Assembly (NCBI RefSeq): GCF_000384395.1 | Contig: NZ_ARWE01000001.1 | Coordinates: forward strand, 3,322,501 to 3,386,500 | Direction of reading: 5' to 3' | DNA length: 64,000 bases | DNA from: Geopsychrobacter electrodiphilus DSM 16401 | Lineage (GTDB): Bacteria > Desulfobacterota > Desulfuromonadia > Desulfuromonadales > Geopsychrobacteraceae | Shown here: positions 17,903 to 26,194 of the stretch, piece by piece | How positions within the stretch are numbered: position 1 is the stretch's first letter | Layout of the letters: each line of letters starts with the position of its first letter | Notes under the pieces: model-generated | Databases searched by the model: none | Seen by the model: the letters and a program-made list of their open reading frames with translations, nothing else | What the model was told of the DNA's origin: nothing | Made by a program: the position numbers and the translations under genes

Positions 17903-18892
17903 TTATACCCGCAACAGCGCTGCCGCCCAGGTGAACCCGGCGCCGAAGGTGACCATTCCGACCAGTGCACCGTCCTTGAGTCCGGCGTCACGGCGGAGCT
18001 CGTCAAGGGCGATGGGGATCGAAGCGGAGGAGGTATTGCCGTAGCGATCGACGTTGACGTAGACCTTCTCCATCGGAACCTTGAAGCGCTTGGTTACAGC
18101 CTCAATAATGCGCAGATTGGCCTGGTGCGGGATCAACAGATCGAGATCCTTCTCCGTAAGCCCCGCCCGCTCGAGCACCTTGGTCAAGGCGCCGACCATG
18201 GATGACACCGCATGACGGAAGACCTCTTTGCCTTCCATGCGGATAGCGTACACTTGCGCAGCGAGATTCGCGGCGCTGGGCGGATTGAGACAACCACCAC
18301 CGGCATTATAGAGCAGATTGCTATGGGCACCGTTACTGCCCAGAAAGGTCTGCAAAAGTCCTCGCCCGTCAGTAGAAGGCCCGAGGAGCACAGCTCCGGC
18401 CCCATCCCCGAACAGCACGCAGGTATCGCGATCCTGCCAGTTGACCATGGAGGTGAGCACCTCACCACCGATCACCAGCACCCGCCGGTAACCGGACGCG
18501 ACCATCATCCCCTCGGCCACTTGCAAACCATAGAGAAACCCGGAACAGGCGGCCGAAAGATCAAAAGCCACGGCATTTTTCGCCCCCAGTTTCTCCTGAA
18601 CAATACAAGCCGTCGCGGGAAACTGCATATCCCCGCTCACGGTCCCGAGGATGATCAGATCGACCTCGTCGGCTGTTACGCCGGCGTTCTGCAGGGCATT
18701 GCGCGCGGCTTCGGTCACCAGATCCGAAAGTGCGCTCCCCGGCTCGGCGACATGCCGCTGCCTGATGCCCGTCCGCGCGACGATCCATTCATCGGAGGTG
18801 TCAACGATCTGTTCCAGATCGGCATTGGTGAGAATCTTTTCCGGTACAGCGCGACCGGTGCCCAGTATCATGACCTGCGGTTTTTTTGACAT
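17903..18892 (-). CDS. fabH: 3-oxoacyl-ACP synthase III (FabH)
   Basis: This 329-residue condensing enzyme starts fatty acid synthesis by joining acetyl-CoA with malonyl-ACP. The catalytic triad is visible: Cys in DLSAACSGF, His in IPHQANLRI, Asn in YGNTSSASI. The GFGAGF-like C-terminal loop (VTFGAGFTWAA) is present. Start: ATG at 18892 with AGGAAA upstream, giving MSKKPQVMILGTG; a longer frame lacks a site. The usual plsX-fabH-fabD cluster is absent, so this may be a second FabH with different primer specificity. Confidence 0.92.
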   Translation of the reverse strand: MSKKPQVMILGTGRAVPEKILTNADLEQIVDTSDEWIVARTGIRQRHVAEPGSALSDLVTEAARNALQNAGVTADEVDLIILGTVSGDMQFPATACIVQEKLGAKNAVAFDLSAACSGFLYGLQVAEGMMVASGYRRVLVIGGEVLTSMVNWQDRDTCVLFGDGAGAVLLGPSTDGRGLLQTFLGSNGAHSNLLYNAGGGCLNPPSAANLAAQVYAIRMEGKEVFRHAVSSMVGALTKVLERAGLTEKDLDLLIPHQANLRIIEAVTKRFKVPMEKVYVNVDRYGNTSSASIPIALDELRRDAGLKDGALVGMVTFGAGFTWAAALLRV

Positions 18893-18955
18893 TAAATTTC
18901 CTGACTTCGGTAAGTAACCATAGTCGCACAAAATAACATACTGCCTCTGTGAGGG

Positions 18956-19249
18956 CTAGGAGTCTGTCTGACTTTTCAGAGTCTGAAGTTTGAACCTGCT
19001 GGCCGGGAAGGCGCTGATCAGCCCCATCCCTAATGCGGCCAGGTAGGGAAGCGACTGGACCAGCAGGGCAGCGCCCCAGAGCAGGAAGGTCGCCAGCCCG
19101 AAGCCGAGTGCGATCAACAGATTGATCCGCAAGGTTTTTTATCCATAGATTTTTAATCCCGGAACAAGAAGCCTGATCAGAAACGTGCAGATTATAGAGC
19201 CGAAACCGGCAAAACTGGCTAGAAAAAAATTTGTTTCGCCTCTATCCAT
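18956..19249 (-). pseudogene. Small membrane-protein gene interrupted by one in-frame stop
   Basis: From an ATG at 19249 (AGGA about nine bases upstream) the frame encodes 36 residues, MDRGETNFFLASFAGFGSII and onward to LVPGLKIYG. It meets TAA at 19139-19141 and then stays open in the same frame for 60 more codons, including TTGCGGATC, to a stop at 18956. The downstream part is strongly hydrophobic (NLLIALGFGLATFLLWGAAL). Read through, it would be a ~97-residue protein with two membrane segments. A single nonsense mutation is the simplest explanation; two tiny genes, the second starting at TTG 19132, is the alternative. I recognise no family. Confidence 0.5.
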
Positions 19250-19425
19250 ATATAACGTCCTGACTAAATCACCCCCGAGCGCTGAATCTGCTATGTCTCC
19301 AGCGATCGGCAAGAGCCAGTCTCTCCCGCATTTCCAGCTTGATTATGACAACCTTTGACCTCTCAAAGAGGTTGCGCTACATTTCGAAATATTTCTCAGA
19401 CTAAGGCCTAAAGAAAGGACCATGG

Positions 19426-21594
19426 ATGAGCAGTTTCACCGGTCTGTTTAACAACGCGATCCTCCTGCTGGCCATGGGTGTTATTTACGATGCCCTGGGC
19501 ATACATAACCTCCGGCGCTCCATCGTGCGCGATATTCTATCGGGGCTGCTCATCGGTCTGGTCGGCATCGGGGTGATGCTGACCCCCTGGTCACTGGCAC
19601 CGGGGATCTTTTTCGATACCCGCTCGGTGTTACTCAGCCTGTGTGCACTGTTTTTCGGTTTACGTCCCACCCTGATTGCGGTGGCGATGACCCTGGCCCT
19701 GCGTGCGTTTCAAGGCGGAGCGGGGGTCTACGTCGGTTCACTGGTGATTGTGTCCTCTGCCGCCATCGGCCTCGCCTGGCGCCAGTTGGAACTTGCCCAC
19801 AACGGGAAATTGAGCTGGTGGAACCTCTATCTCTTCGGCATGCTGGTTCAGGTAGCTACTCTGACCTGCATGTTGCTGTTGCCCGCCATGGTGCGTTTCA
19901 AAGTTCTGGCAGCCATAACCCCTCCGGGACTGCTGATCTTTCCGATCGGGACCATGTTGCTGGGATTGGTCCTTCGCCGTCAGAACGAGCGTAGAACGGC
20001 GGAGAAGGCACTGACCGAGCATCGTCATCTACTTGACCGTGAACGCGGACTGTTGCGCGGCCTGATCGATTCAATCCCGGACGCCATATTTTTCAAAAAC
20101 ACCAAAGGTCAATATCTGGGGTGTAATCAGGCCTTTGACCAACGATCCGGGCTCTCTGAGCAGGATATTATCGGCAAGACCGCGCTGGAACTTTTCGATC
20201 CACAAACGGCGGCAAGGATCAATCGACAGGACCAGCAGGTCTATACCTGCAGTGAGCCATTCAGCGCAGATGATTGGATAAAATTTCCAGATGGTCAGCT
20301 GCACCTGATGAGCACTCTCAGGGTCCAATTTCGTGGCCTGGATGGCACCCTCTACGGCTTGGCCGGCATCAGTCGCGATATTACCGAACGCACCCACGCT
20401 GCTGAAGAGCGTGCCAGACTCGAAGACCAGCTCCAGCAGTCCCAGAAAATTGAATCGATCGGCCTGCTGGCAGGCGGCCTCGCCCACGATTTCAACAATA
20501 TTCTGGCCGGCCTCTATGGCAATATCTCCCTCGCTAAAAACAAGCTGACCAGGACCCTGCCCGAACATCCCGGTCTCCGCTACCTCAATGCGGCCGAAAA
20601 ATCGCTGGGACGTGCCACCTCCCTGACCAATCAGCTGCTGACCTTTGCCAAGGGTGGAGTCCCGGTTAAAGAGATTCTGGCCCTGGACAGTCTGATTGAA
20701 GACGTTGTGCAGTTCAGTCTGTCCGGCAGTAAGGTCATCCCGCAGATCTCCCAACCCGATCACCTGTGGCTGGTTGATGTCGATCAGGGGCAGATGCAGC
20801 AGGTTTTCGGCAACCTGACTATCAATGCCAAACAGGCCATGCCCGAGGGTGGATTGTTGCGGATTACCCTGGAAAACACGGAACTCCCGGGCAACTGTCT
20901 GCCAGACCTCAGCGGGGGGAAATATGTCCGGATCACGCTGACGGATAATGGCAGCGGCATCCAGCAGGAGCATCTTGAGCAGGTCTTCTCCCCCTACTTC
21001 ACCACCAAACCATCCGGCAGAGGACTGGGCCTCGCCACCGTCTATTCAATCATCAGAAAACATCTCGGGCATATCAGCGTCGTTTCTCAACTCGGCCAGG
21101 GAACCACTTTTATTCTCTATCTGCCCGCCGCCAAGAGTCAGGAGCTGCCACAGAAAACAGTGCCCATAAACACCACCCCCCCACAGCAAATTTCCAGGAT
21201 TCTGGTCATGGATGATGAAGAAGCGATCCGTGACATCACACAGGACCTGTTGGAAGAAGCCGGCTTTGCGGTCGAAACTGCGCCCGATGCCAAATTGGCC
21301 CTCGCTTTATATGGTCAGGCGTTGGAGGCCGGGAGACCATTTGATCTGGTCATTCTGGACTTGACTATCCCCGGCGGAATGGGGGGATTGGAGGTCATCA
21401 AGGAGATTCTGACACTTCACCCGCAAGCGAGCGCCATTGTGTCGAGTGGTTATGCCGATGATCCGGTGATGGCGAATTATGCAGACTACGGTTTCAAGGG
21501 CGTGGTGGCGAAGCCTTACGAACTCAGGACACTGACCGACGTTGTGTGCCAGGTTTTGCACAGAACACCAGGGAGATTTGAAGATGTGGGATGA
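19426..21594 (+). CDS. Hybrid sensor histidine kinase (5TM-LYT, PAS, kinase, receiver)
   Basis: This 722-residue protein begins with about 190 residues of membrane segments of the 5TMR-LYT type, also found in LytS. A PAS domain follows (~205-325), then the dimerisation/phosphoacceptor region with the His in GGLAHDFNNILAGL, the ATPase domain (N box around NLTINAKQAM, G boxes TDNGSGI and GRGLGLATVYSI), and a C-terminal receiver (~585-705, Asp in LVILDLTIPGG). The ligand is unknown. Start: ATG preceded by AAAGGA. It overlaps the next gene by 11 bp, and no separate response regulator is adjacent. Confidence 0.88.
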   Translation: MSSFTGLFNNAILLLAMGVIYDALGIHNLRRSIVRDILSGLLIGLVGIGVMLTPWSLAPGIFFDTRSVLLSLCALFFGLRPTLIAVAMTLALRAFQGGAGVYVGSLVIVSSAAIGLAWRQLELAHNGKLSWWNLYLFGMLVQVATLTCMLLLPAMVRFKVLAAITPPGLLIFPIGTMLLGLVLRRQNERRTAEKALTEHRHLLDRERGLLRGLIDSIPDAIFFKNTKGQYLGCNQAFDQRSGLSEQDIIGKTALELFDPQTAARINRQDQQVYTCSEPFSADDWIKFPDGQLHLMSTLRVQFRGLDGTLYGLAGISRDITERTHAAEERARLEDQLQQSQKIESIGLLAGGLAHDFNNILAGLYGNISLAKNKLTRTLPEHPGLRYLNAAEKSLGRATSLTNQLLTFAKGGVPVKEILALDSLIEDVVQFSLSGSKVIPQISQPDHLWLVDVDQGQMQQVFGNLTINAKQAMPEGGLLRITLENTELPGNCLPDLSGGKYVRITLTDNGSGIQQEHLEQVFSPYFTTKPSGRGLGLATVYSIIRKHLGHISVVSQLGQGTTFILYLPAAKSQELPQKTVPINTTPPQQISRILVMDDEEAIRDITQDLLEEAGFAVETAPDAKLALALYGQALEAGRPFDLVILDLTIPGGMGGLEVIKEILTLHPQASAIVSSGYADDPVMANYADYGFKGVVAKPYELRTLTDVVCQVLHRTPGRFEDVG

Positions 21595-22177
21595 ACGTTA
21601 TCAGGCTGAAGAATTTGTCTACGGCACCGAGCCGAACGCATTCCTGCGTGAAGCCGGCAGCCAACTGACTCCGGGCAGAGTCCTCTGCCTCGCCGAGGGG
21701 GAAGGACGTAACGCGGTGTTTCTGGCCGAACAGGGCCATACGGTGACAGCAGTCGACGCGTCAGCGGTCGGGCTGAAAAAGGCCCAACGCCTGGCGATCG
21801 AACGCGGGGTTCAGATCAGAACCGAGGTCGCCGATCTGTCAGTGTACAAAATTGAGGAAGAGGGTTGGGACACGATTGTTTCAATTTTCTGCCACTTGCC
21901 CAAGGTAATCAGAACAACACTTCATAAAAATATCTCTAAGGGCTTAACACCGGGAGGCCTGTTTATTCTTGAGGCCTATACCCCGGCCCAGCTTGCGTTC
22001 GGCACGGGCGGCCCACCGGTCAAAGAGTTGATGCTAACCCTGACTGAGCTGCGGCAAGACCTGGCCGACCTCGACCTGGAACATGCGCTGGAGACCGAAC
22101 GCGACGTGATCGAGGGCTCGCTCCACACCGGCCGCGGAGCTGTCGTCCAACTCATCGCACGTAAACCAGGCGCTTAA
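21584..22177 (+). CDS. Class I SAM-dependent methyltransferase (TehB-like)
   Basis: This 197-residue protein has the Rossmann methyltransferase pattern: MWDERY at the start, motif I CLAEGEGRNAVFLAEQGH, an acidic residue after the second strand (VTAVDAS), and a GGLFILEAYTP strand. It resembles small TehB/thiopurine-type methyltransferases; the substrate is unknown. Start: ATG at 21584 with GGGAG upstream, overlapping the kinase gene by 11 bp, so translation is coupled. Confidence 0.82.
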   Translation: MWDERYQAEEFVYGTEPNAFLREAGSQLTPGRVLCLAEGEGRNAVFLAEQGHTVTAVDASAVGLKKAQRLAIERGVQIRTEVADLSVYKIEEEGWDTIVSIFCHLPKVIRTTLHKNISKGLTPGGLFILEAYTPAQLAFGTGGPPVKELMLTLTELRQDLADLDLEHALETERDVIEGSLHTGRGAVVQLIARKPGA

Positions 22178-22183
22178 CGACCT

Positions 22184-22213
22184 GGGAGCCTGCCCGGAGA
22201 GGCCCGGCTCCTA
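22184..22213. other. Hairpin between convergent genes, possible solo end of the 1688-type repeat
   Basis: GGGAGCCTGCCCGG and GGCCCGGCTCCTAG form a stem with a short AGA loop between the methyltransferase gene and rhlE. It could act as a bidirectional terminator, though no T-run follows on either strand. The outer bases resemble the terminal repeats of the element at 1688-1855, and as there, CTAG supplies a stop codon, here of rhlE. Confidence 0.45.
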
Positions 22214-23740
22214 GGATCTGCTCCCGCGGCGGCCGGTTTTGACTGCCGGCTTACCGGCGGTCCCGGCTCCCGGTTTTTTTTTCTGCCCGACCGTCCGACT
22301 CTTTGTCGATTTCTGCACCTTAGCCGGGCCTTTAGCGGTTTTTATTTCTCCGCTGCCGGGCTTAGCTCTCTTGGCCGGCGCTTGCCCTGATTTAGTCGTC
22401 GCACGCTCTGGCTTAACGGCAGGCGTTAGTGTGCGGCCCACTGCGCGTCCCGAGCTTCGCTCAACCTTACCCGTCGATTTCGAAGCCTTTGCGGAAGTTC
22501 TTCCGCCTGAAGCAGAGCTTTTCGCTGGCCGGTTCGTGCCCCGTTCGGTTTTGACCGCCGGTTTCGCCGTTTGAGCAGGTTTGGATCTGATAGAGGGATC
22601 GAGCTTGACCTTGGGAAATGCGCTCAGGGTCTCTTTGGGGATCGCGTATCTCAGCAGTTTTTCAATCGCCTGCAGACGCGGCAACTCTTCCTGACAGACC
22701 AGCGAGACCGCAACCCCCTTCTCGCCGGCACGCCCGGTGCGGCCGATGCGATGGACATAGTCTTCCGGCACCTGCGGCAATTCGTAATTGACCACCTGCG
22801 GCAGATTGGCGATATCGAGGCCGCGCGCGGCGACGTCGGTCGCGACCAGGACCCGCAGCTCTCCCTGTTTAAATTGGGCCAGAGTGCGGGTGCGGATCGA
22901 CTGACTCTTGTTACTGTGGATGGCCGAGGCGTTAATGCCATCGTACAACAACTCTTCGGTCAGCTTGTCCGCGCCATAACGCGTGCGGCAAAAAACCAGC
23001 ACCTGGTCCCAGTTCCCCTGCTGGATCAGATCGGCCAGCACTTCTCGCTTTTTGCGGCGCTCAACCGGGTAGACAATCTGGGTCACGGCGTCAGCAGCCA
23101 GGTTACTGCGCGCCACTTCGATCCGCCGCGGCTGGTTGAGCAGTTCGTCGGCCAGCTGCTTGATATTCGGCGCGTAGGTCGCCGAAAAGAGCAGGGTCTG
23201 ACGTTTCGTCGGCAGGTACTCGGCGACCTTGAGGATGTCGTCGATGAAGCCCAGATCGAGCATACGGTCGGCCTCATCCAGCACCAGAAATTCAACTTTT
23301 GAGAGATTAATCGTCGCGCGTTCGGCGTGATCGAGCAGGCGTCCCGGGGTCGCCACCACGATATCTACGCCGCGATGCAACCGCTCAATCTGCGCCTGAA
23401 TGTTGATCCCGCCGTAGATCATGGTCGAGCGCAATGACAGCCGACGGCCGTACATCTGCATCTGGTCACTGACCTGAGCCGCCAGCTCCCGCGTCGGCAC
23501 CAGCACCAGCGCCCGCGGCCGCCGACGTTTCCCTTCGGGAATGGTTTCGCTTAAGCGCTGCACAATCGGCAGAGCAAAGGCCGCGGTTTTTCCGGTGCCG
23601 GTCTGCGCCCCGGCCAGCAGGTCTACCCCCTCAAAAACCACCGGGATCGCCTGGGTCTGGATCGGGGTCGGAGTGGTGTATCCCTGATCGGCAATCGCCT
23701 TCAACAGTTCGGCACAGAGGCCAAGAGAATCAAAAGACAT
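22211..23740 (-). CDS. rhlE: DEAD-box RNA helicase, RhlE type
   Basis: This 509-residue helicase shows all core motifs: TPTPIQTQAIP (Q), AGAQTGTGKTAA (Walker A), LVLDEADRMLDLGF (DEAD), LLFSATY, VATDVAARGLDI, and HRIGRTGRAG. The final ~130 residues are a low-complexity tail rich in Lys, Ala, Ser, Thr and Arg, typical of RhlE-type proteins from cold-tolerant or ribosome-assembly contexts. RhlE acts in ribosome maturation and mRNA turnover. A structured hairpin element (23799-23875) lies 59 bp upstream of its start. Confidence 0.92.
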   Translation of the reverse strand: MSFDSLGLCAELLKAIADQGYTTPTPIQTQAIPVVFEGVDLLAGAQTGTGKTAAFALPIVQRLSETIPEGKRRRPRALVLVPTRELAAQVSDQMQMYGRRLSLRSTMIYGGINIQAQIERLHRGVDIVVATPGRLLDHAERATINLSKVEFLVLDEADRMLDLGFIDDILKVAEYLPTKRQTLLFSATYAPNIKQLADELLNQPRRIEVARSNLAADAVTQIVYPVERRKKREVLADLIQQGNWDQVLVFCRTRYGADKLTEELLYDGINASAIHSNKSQSIRTRTLAQFKQGELRVLVATDVAARGLDIANLPQVVNYELPQVPEDYVHRIGRTGRAGEKGVAVSLVCQEELPRLQAIEKLLRYAIPKETLSAFPKVKLDPSIRSKPAQTAKPAVKTERGTNRPAKSSASGGRTSAKASKSTGKVERSSGRAVGRTLTPAVKPERATTKSGQAPAKRAKPGSGEIKTAKGPAKVQKSTKSRTVGQKKKPGAGTAGKPAVKTGRRGSRS

Positions 23741-23798
23741 GAGTTCAAATCCTTAAAAGGAGGAGCTGTCGGGTTTTCCACGACCTGGCCCACCCACA

Positions 23799-23875
23799 AC
23801 ATCTGAGCTGCGGCTCTTGCCAGCGGAAAGTTAAGTGACAACGTTGGACGCAGGCAAGAGCCGCAGACCAGATGT
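23799..23875 (+). ncRNA. Conserved hairpin element, copy A (strand uncertain)
   Basis: A 77-nt segment folds into a two-part stem: ACATCTG/CAGATGT outside and CTGCGGCTCTTGCC/GGCAAGAGCCGCAG inside, separated by a 2-nt internal loop. The apical 31 nt (23822-23852) contain GTTAAGTG and CAACGTTGGACGCA. A second copy at 43765-43841 has 28 of 31 apical bases identical while its stems differ but still pair. That pattern suggests selection on structure. It lies upstream of rhlE if read on the minus strand. Transcription is unproven; it could also be a DNA-level mobile hairpin. Confidence 0.55.
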
Positions 23876-23976
23876 CCTCGTTAAAAAACGTAATTTATGC
23901 ATCCTGTGATCAACAAACGTCGGAAGATACTCGGATTAGCCCACAGCTGTCAAGCCGCCGAAAAATCGAAGGTTTT

Positions 23977-24480
23977 TTAGTAGAGGGGACCACAGAGTTC
24001 GAGATGGGTCAGATAGAGTCGGACATCGAACTCTAATTGGGGATAGGCGGGTTCCATGTGGAAACACAGATTATAAAAGGCCTTGTTGTGCTCCTTCTCT
24101 TTTAAGTGCGCCAGTTCGTGGACCACGATCATGCGTAAAAACGCCAATGGCGCGATCTTAAACACTGCACCGATGCGGATTTCGCTCTTCGCCTTGAGCT
24201 TGCCACCCTGCACGCGCGAGACAAAACTATGCAGCCCGAGTGCCTGATGGGTCAGGTTGATCCTGGTGTCAAAGACCACCTTGGAGAGCGGGGCGGCCTT
24301 GCGCAGGAACTGATTTTTAATATCCAGCGTGTAATCGTAGAGCGCCCGGTCGGTCTTGATCTCATGCGCTGCCGGATGGCGCTTGAGCAGCACTTCCCCC
24401 AGCCGCCCTTCATGGAGCAGTTGCCGGATCTGCAGACAGACCTGCTCCGGGTAACCGGCCAGATAGGTTAACTCTTTCAT
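23977..24480 (-). CDS. YgjP/SprT-like zinc metallopeptidase
   Basis: This 167-residue protein contains HELAHLKEKEHNKAF, in which HExxH and the third His form the zinc site of the YgjP/DUF45 metallopeptidase-like family. The preceding IRIGAVFKIAPLAFLRMIVV is the usual strand-helix lead-in. The family's substrates are not known. It ends the same transcription unit as the pseudouridine synthase gene, which lies 6 bp upstream. Confidence 0.85.
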   Translation of the reverse strand: MKELTYLAGYPEQVCLQIRQLLHEGRLGEVLLKRHPAAHEIKTDRALYDYTLDIKNQFLRKAAPLSKVVFDTRINLTHQALGLHSFVSRVQGGKLKAKSEIRIGAVFKIAPLAFLRMIVVHELAHLKEKEHNKAFYNLCFHMEPAYPQLEFDVRLYLTHLELCGPLY

Positions 24481-24486
24481 CCCGTG

Positions 24487-25206
24487 CTACTCTTTTCCGT
24501 TTTTGACCCCGAACAGCCGGATAAAATCGTCCGGCATTCCGGTATCGAAGAACATCTTACGCCCATGGAAGGGGTGAATAAACGCGATTGAGCGGGCGTG
24601 CAAGGCCAACCGTTTGGCAGGGTGATCATCGCGGCCATATTTCTTGTCGCCCAGCACCGGATGCCCGTTTTCAGCAAAGTGGACCCGGATCTGATGTTTG
24701 CGCCCGGTCAACAGATGGACATCAAGCAGACTGAATCCCGGCCCCTCCTGCACCACCTTGAAGGCGGTCCTGCCGAGTTTCCCCTGCGCCGCATCCGAGA
24801 TTGAATACACCCGCTGAGCGGCATTTTCGACCAGATAGCTGGAGATCAGCCCCTCTTTTTCACTCAGCCGCCCCTGAACGATGGCCAGGTAATGCTTGTC
24901 GGTCTGTTCCCAGTTATCCTGCAGAAACTTCTTGGCCTGCTCGCTCTTGGCGAACAGCAGCAGGCCTGATGTATCCTGATCGAGACGATGGACGACATAG
25001 ACCCGGTTGCGCGACTTGGGATTCCCCTTGCGCACATAGTCGTTGAGCAGATAGTGCGCGGTGCGGGTCTTGTCGCGGTCGGTGCCCACGGTCAGCAGAC
25101 CGGCCGGCTTATCAATCACCAGAAGATCCTTATCCTCATGCAGGAGGATAAGGCCTCGTGGACCACGTTTTTGCGGCGGACGTTTGCCGTGATGCTGATG
25201 ATCCAT
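24487..25206 (-). CDS. RluA-family RNA pseudouridine synthase
   Basis: This 239-residue protein has the RluA signature VHRLDQDTSGLLLFAKS with the catalytic Asp, an N-terminal segment LLVIDKPAGLLTV, and TGRKHQIRVHFAENGHPVLGD. It modifies uridines in structured RNA; the exact target cannot be inferred. The ATG at 25206 gives MDHQHHGKRPP, a basic His-rich leader; in-frame starts at 25233 or 25239 remain possible, since none has a strong ribosome binding site. It precedes the metallopeptidase gene by 6 bp. Confidence 0.87.
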   Translation of the reverse strand: MDHQHHGKRPPQKRGPRGLILLHEDKDLLVIDKPAGLLTVGTDRDKTRTAHYLLNDYVRKGNPKSRNRVYVVHRLDQDTSGLLLFAKSEQAKKFLQDNWEQTDKHYLAIVQGRLSEKEGLISSYLVENAAQRVYSISDAAQGKLGRTAFKVVQEGPGFSLLDVHLLTGRKHQIRVHFAENGHPVLGDKKYGRDDHPAKRLALHARSIAFIHPFHGRKMFFDTGMPDDFIRLFGVKNGKE

Positions 25207-25310
25207 TTTATTATCCGCCACTCTTGACCTCATAACCACTGTACTGCCCGCTGGAAGAATAAGTGTAAAAGCGGATATTTGAAATTAACAGGTTAGTGGC
25301 AAAGTGCCTG

Positions 25311-25470
25311 GTACTCTATACACCCTAAACCTTCGCATCTTACTTGTTCTTTTCCGCGCCAACTGCGTTGTGCTTTCCGCTGTATAGCTATGCTATGCAA
25401 CGAAAAACACGCCTTGTTGACACGGAAAATACCTGCGCAATCCTACAATTGCTTAGAATGTATAGAGTAC
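25311..25470. repeat. 160-bp MITE-like element with terminal inverted repeats
   Basis: The termini GTACTCTATAC (25311-25321) and GTATAGAGTAC (25460-25470) are perfect inverted repeats; extending to 20 bp gives three mismatches. The interior is an imperfect long hairpin (TTTTCCGCGCCAAC and GTTGACACGGAAAA) around a TATAGCTATGCTAT centre. It encodes nothing and fills most of the 344-bp gap between the pseudouridine synthase gene and yigZ. It resembles the 1688-1855 element in size and plan but not in sequence. Confidence 0.6.
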
Positions 25471-25550
25471 TAGCGCAATTGTCAAAACTGGTTGTTTTTT
25501 AACGACAATCCTGCAATTCTTGGCCCCTGATCTTAAAAGGAGAAGCTCCA

Positions 25551-26171
25551 ATGTCATCCCCGGCTCCCCGCTACCCGATCGCGGCGCAACGCTCACGCTG
25601 CGAGATTGAAGTCGAACGCAGCCGCTTTATCGCCACGCTGCAAGAGGTATGTTCTGCTGAAGATGCGCAGGCTTTTGTTGCCGAGCTCAAAGCCGAGTTT
25701 CCCGACGCCAGCCACAATTGCTGGGCTTATCTGGTCGGCCCTCCCGGCAGCAGCGACCGCATCGGCCTGAGCGACGACGGCGAACCCCACGGGGTCGCGG
25801 GACGCCCGCTGCTGACCTGCCTGCAGCACAGCGGACTGGGTGATATCGCGGTGGTGGTGACACGCTATTTCGGCGGGATCAAACTCGGCAAAGGCGGGAT
25901 GGTCAAGGCCTATACTTTAGCGGTGCAGACCGCCCTCGATCAACTGCCGCGTGCTGAACGGGTCGACTGGTGCGAGCTGCGGGTGACCTTCGACTACGCG
26001 CTGGTGACACCCCTGGAGCGGCGCCTGATGGAGTTCGAAGCGGAGCCGCTCGCCACAGACTATGCGGAGAAGGTCAGTTTTCGGTTGAGGCTTCCCCGGG
26101 AACGGGCAGAAGAATTTCGCCAGATATTTGAAGATTTGACCGCCGGGCAAGGCAGCCTGAGGGTTTTATGA
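25551..26171 (+). CDS. yigZ: IMPACT/YigZ family protein
   Basis: This 206-residue protein carries the family signature GEPHGVAGRPLL followed by VVVTRYFGGIKLGKGGMVKAY, and begins with the CEIEVERSRFIATL strand. YigZ proteins have an IMPACT fold plus a C-terminal DUF1949 ferredoxin-like domain (here from ~140) and may bind nucleic acid or ribosomes; no exact role is established. Start: ATG with AGGAG upstream. It ends 23 bp before the convergent hybrid kinase gene. Confidence 0.92.
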   Translation: MSSPAPRYPIAAQRSRCEIEVERSRFIATLQEVCSAEDAQAFVAELKAEFPDASHNCWAYLVGPPGSSDRIGLSDDGEPHGVAGRPLLTCLQHSGLGDIAVVVTRYFGGIKLGKGGMVKAYTLAVQTALDQLPRAERVDWCELRVTFDYALVTPLERRLMEFEAEPLATDYAEKVSFRLRLPRERAEEFRQIFEDLTAGQGSLRVL

Positions 26172-26194
26172 GAAACGCTTTTCCCCAAGTTACA

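Noticed and set aside
22184-22213. Intrinsic bidirectional terminator between the methyltransferase gene and rhlE
   Set aside because: The stem is good but neither strand has a following T-run, so I list it only as a hairpin.
23822-23852. Integron attC site, because the apex contains GTTAAGT and GTTGGAC (GTTRRRY)
   Set aside because: In attC the core boxes lie at the base of the hairpin as inverted partners. Here both are direct repeats in the apical loop, and there is no integrase or cassette array.
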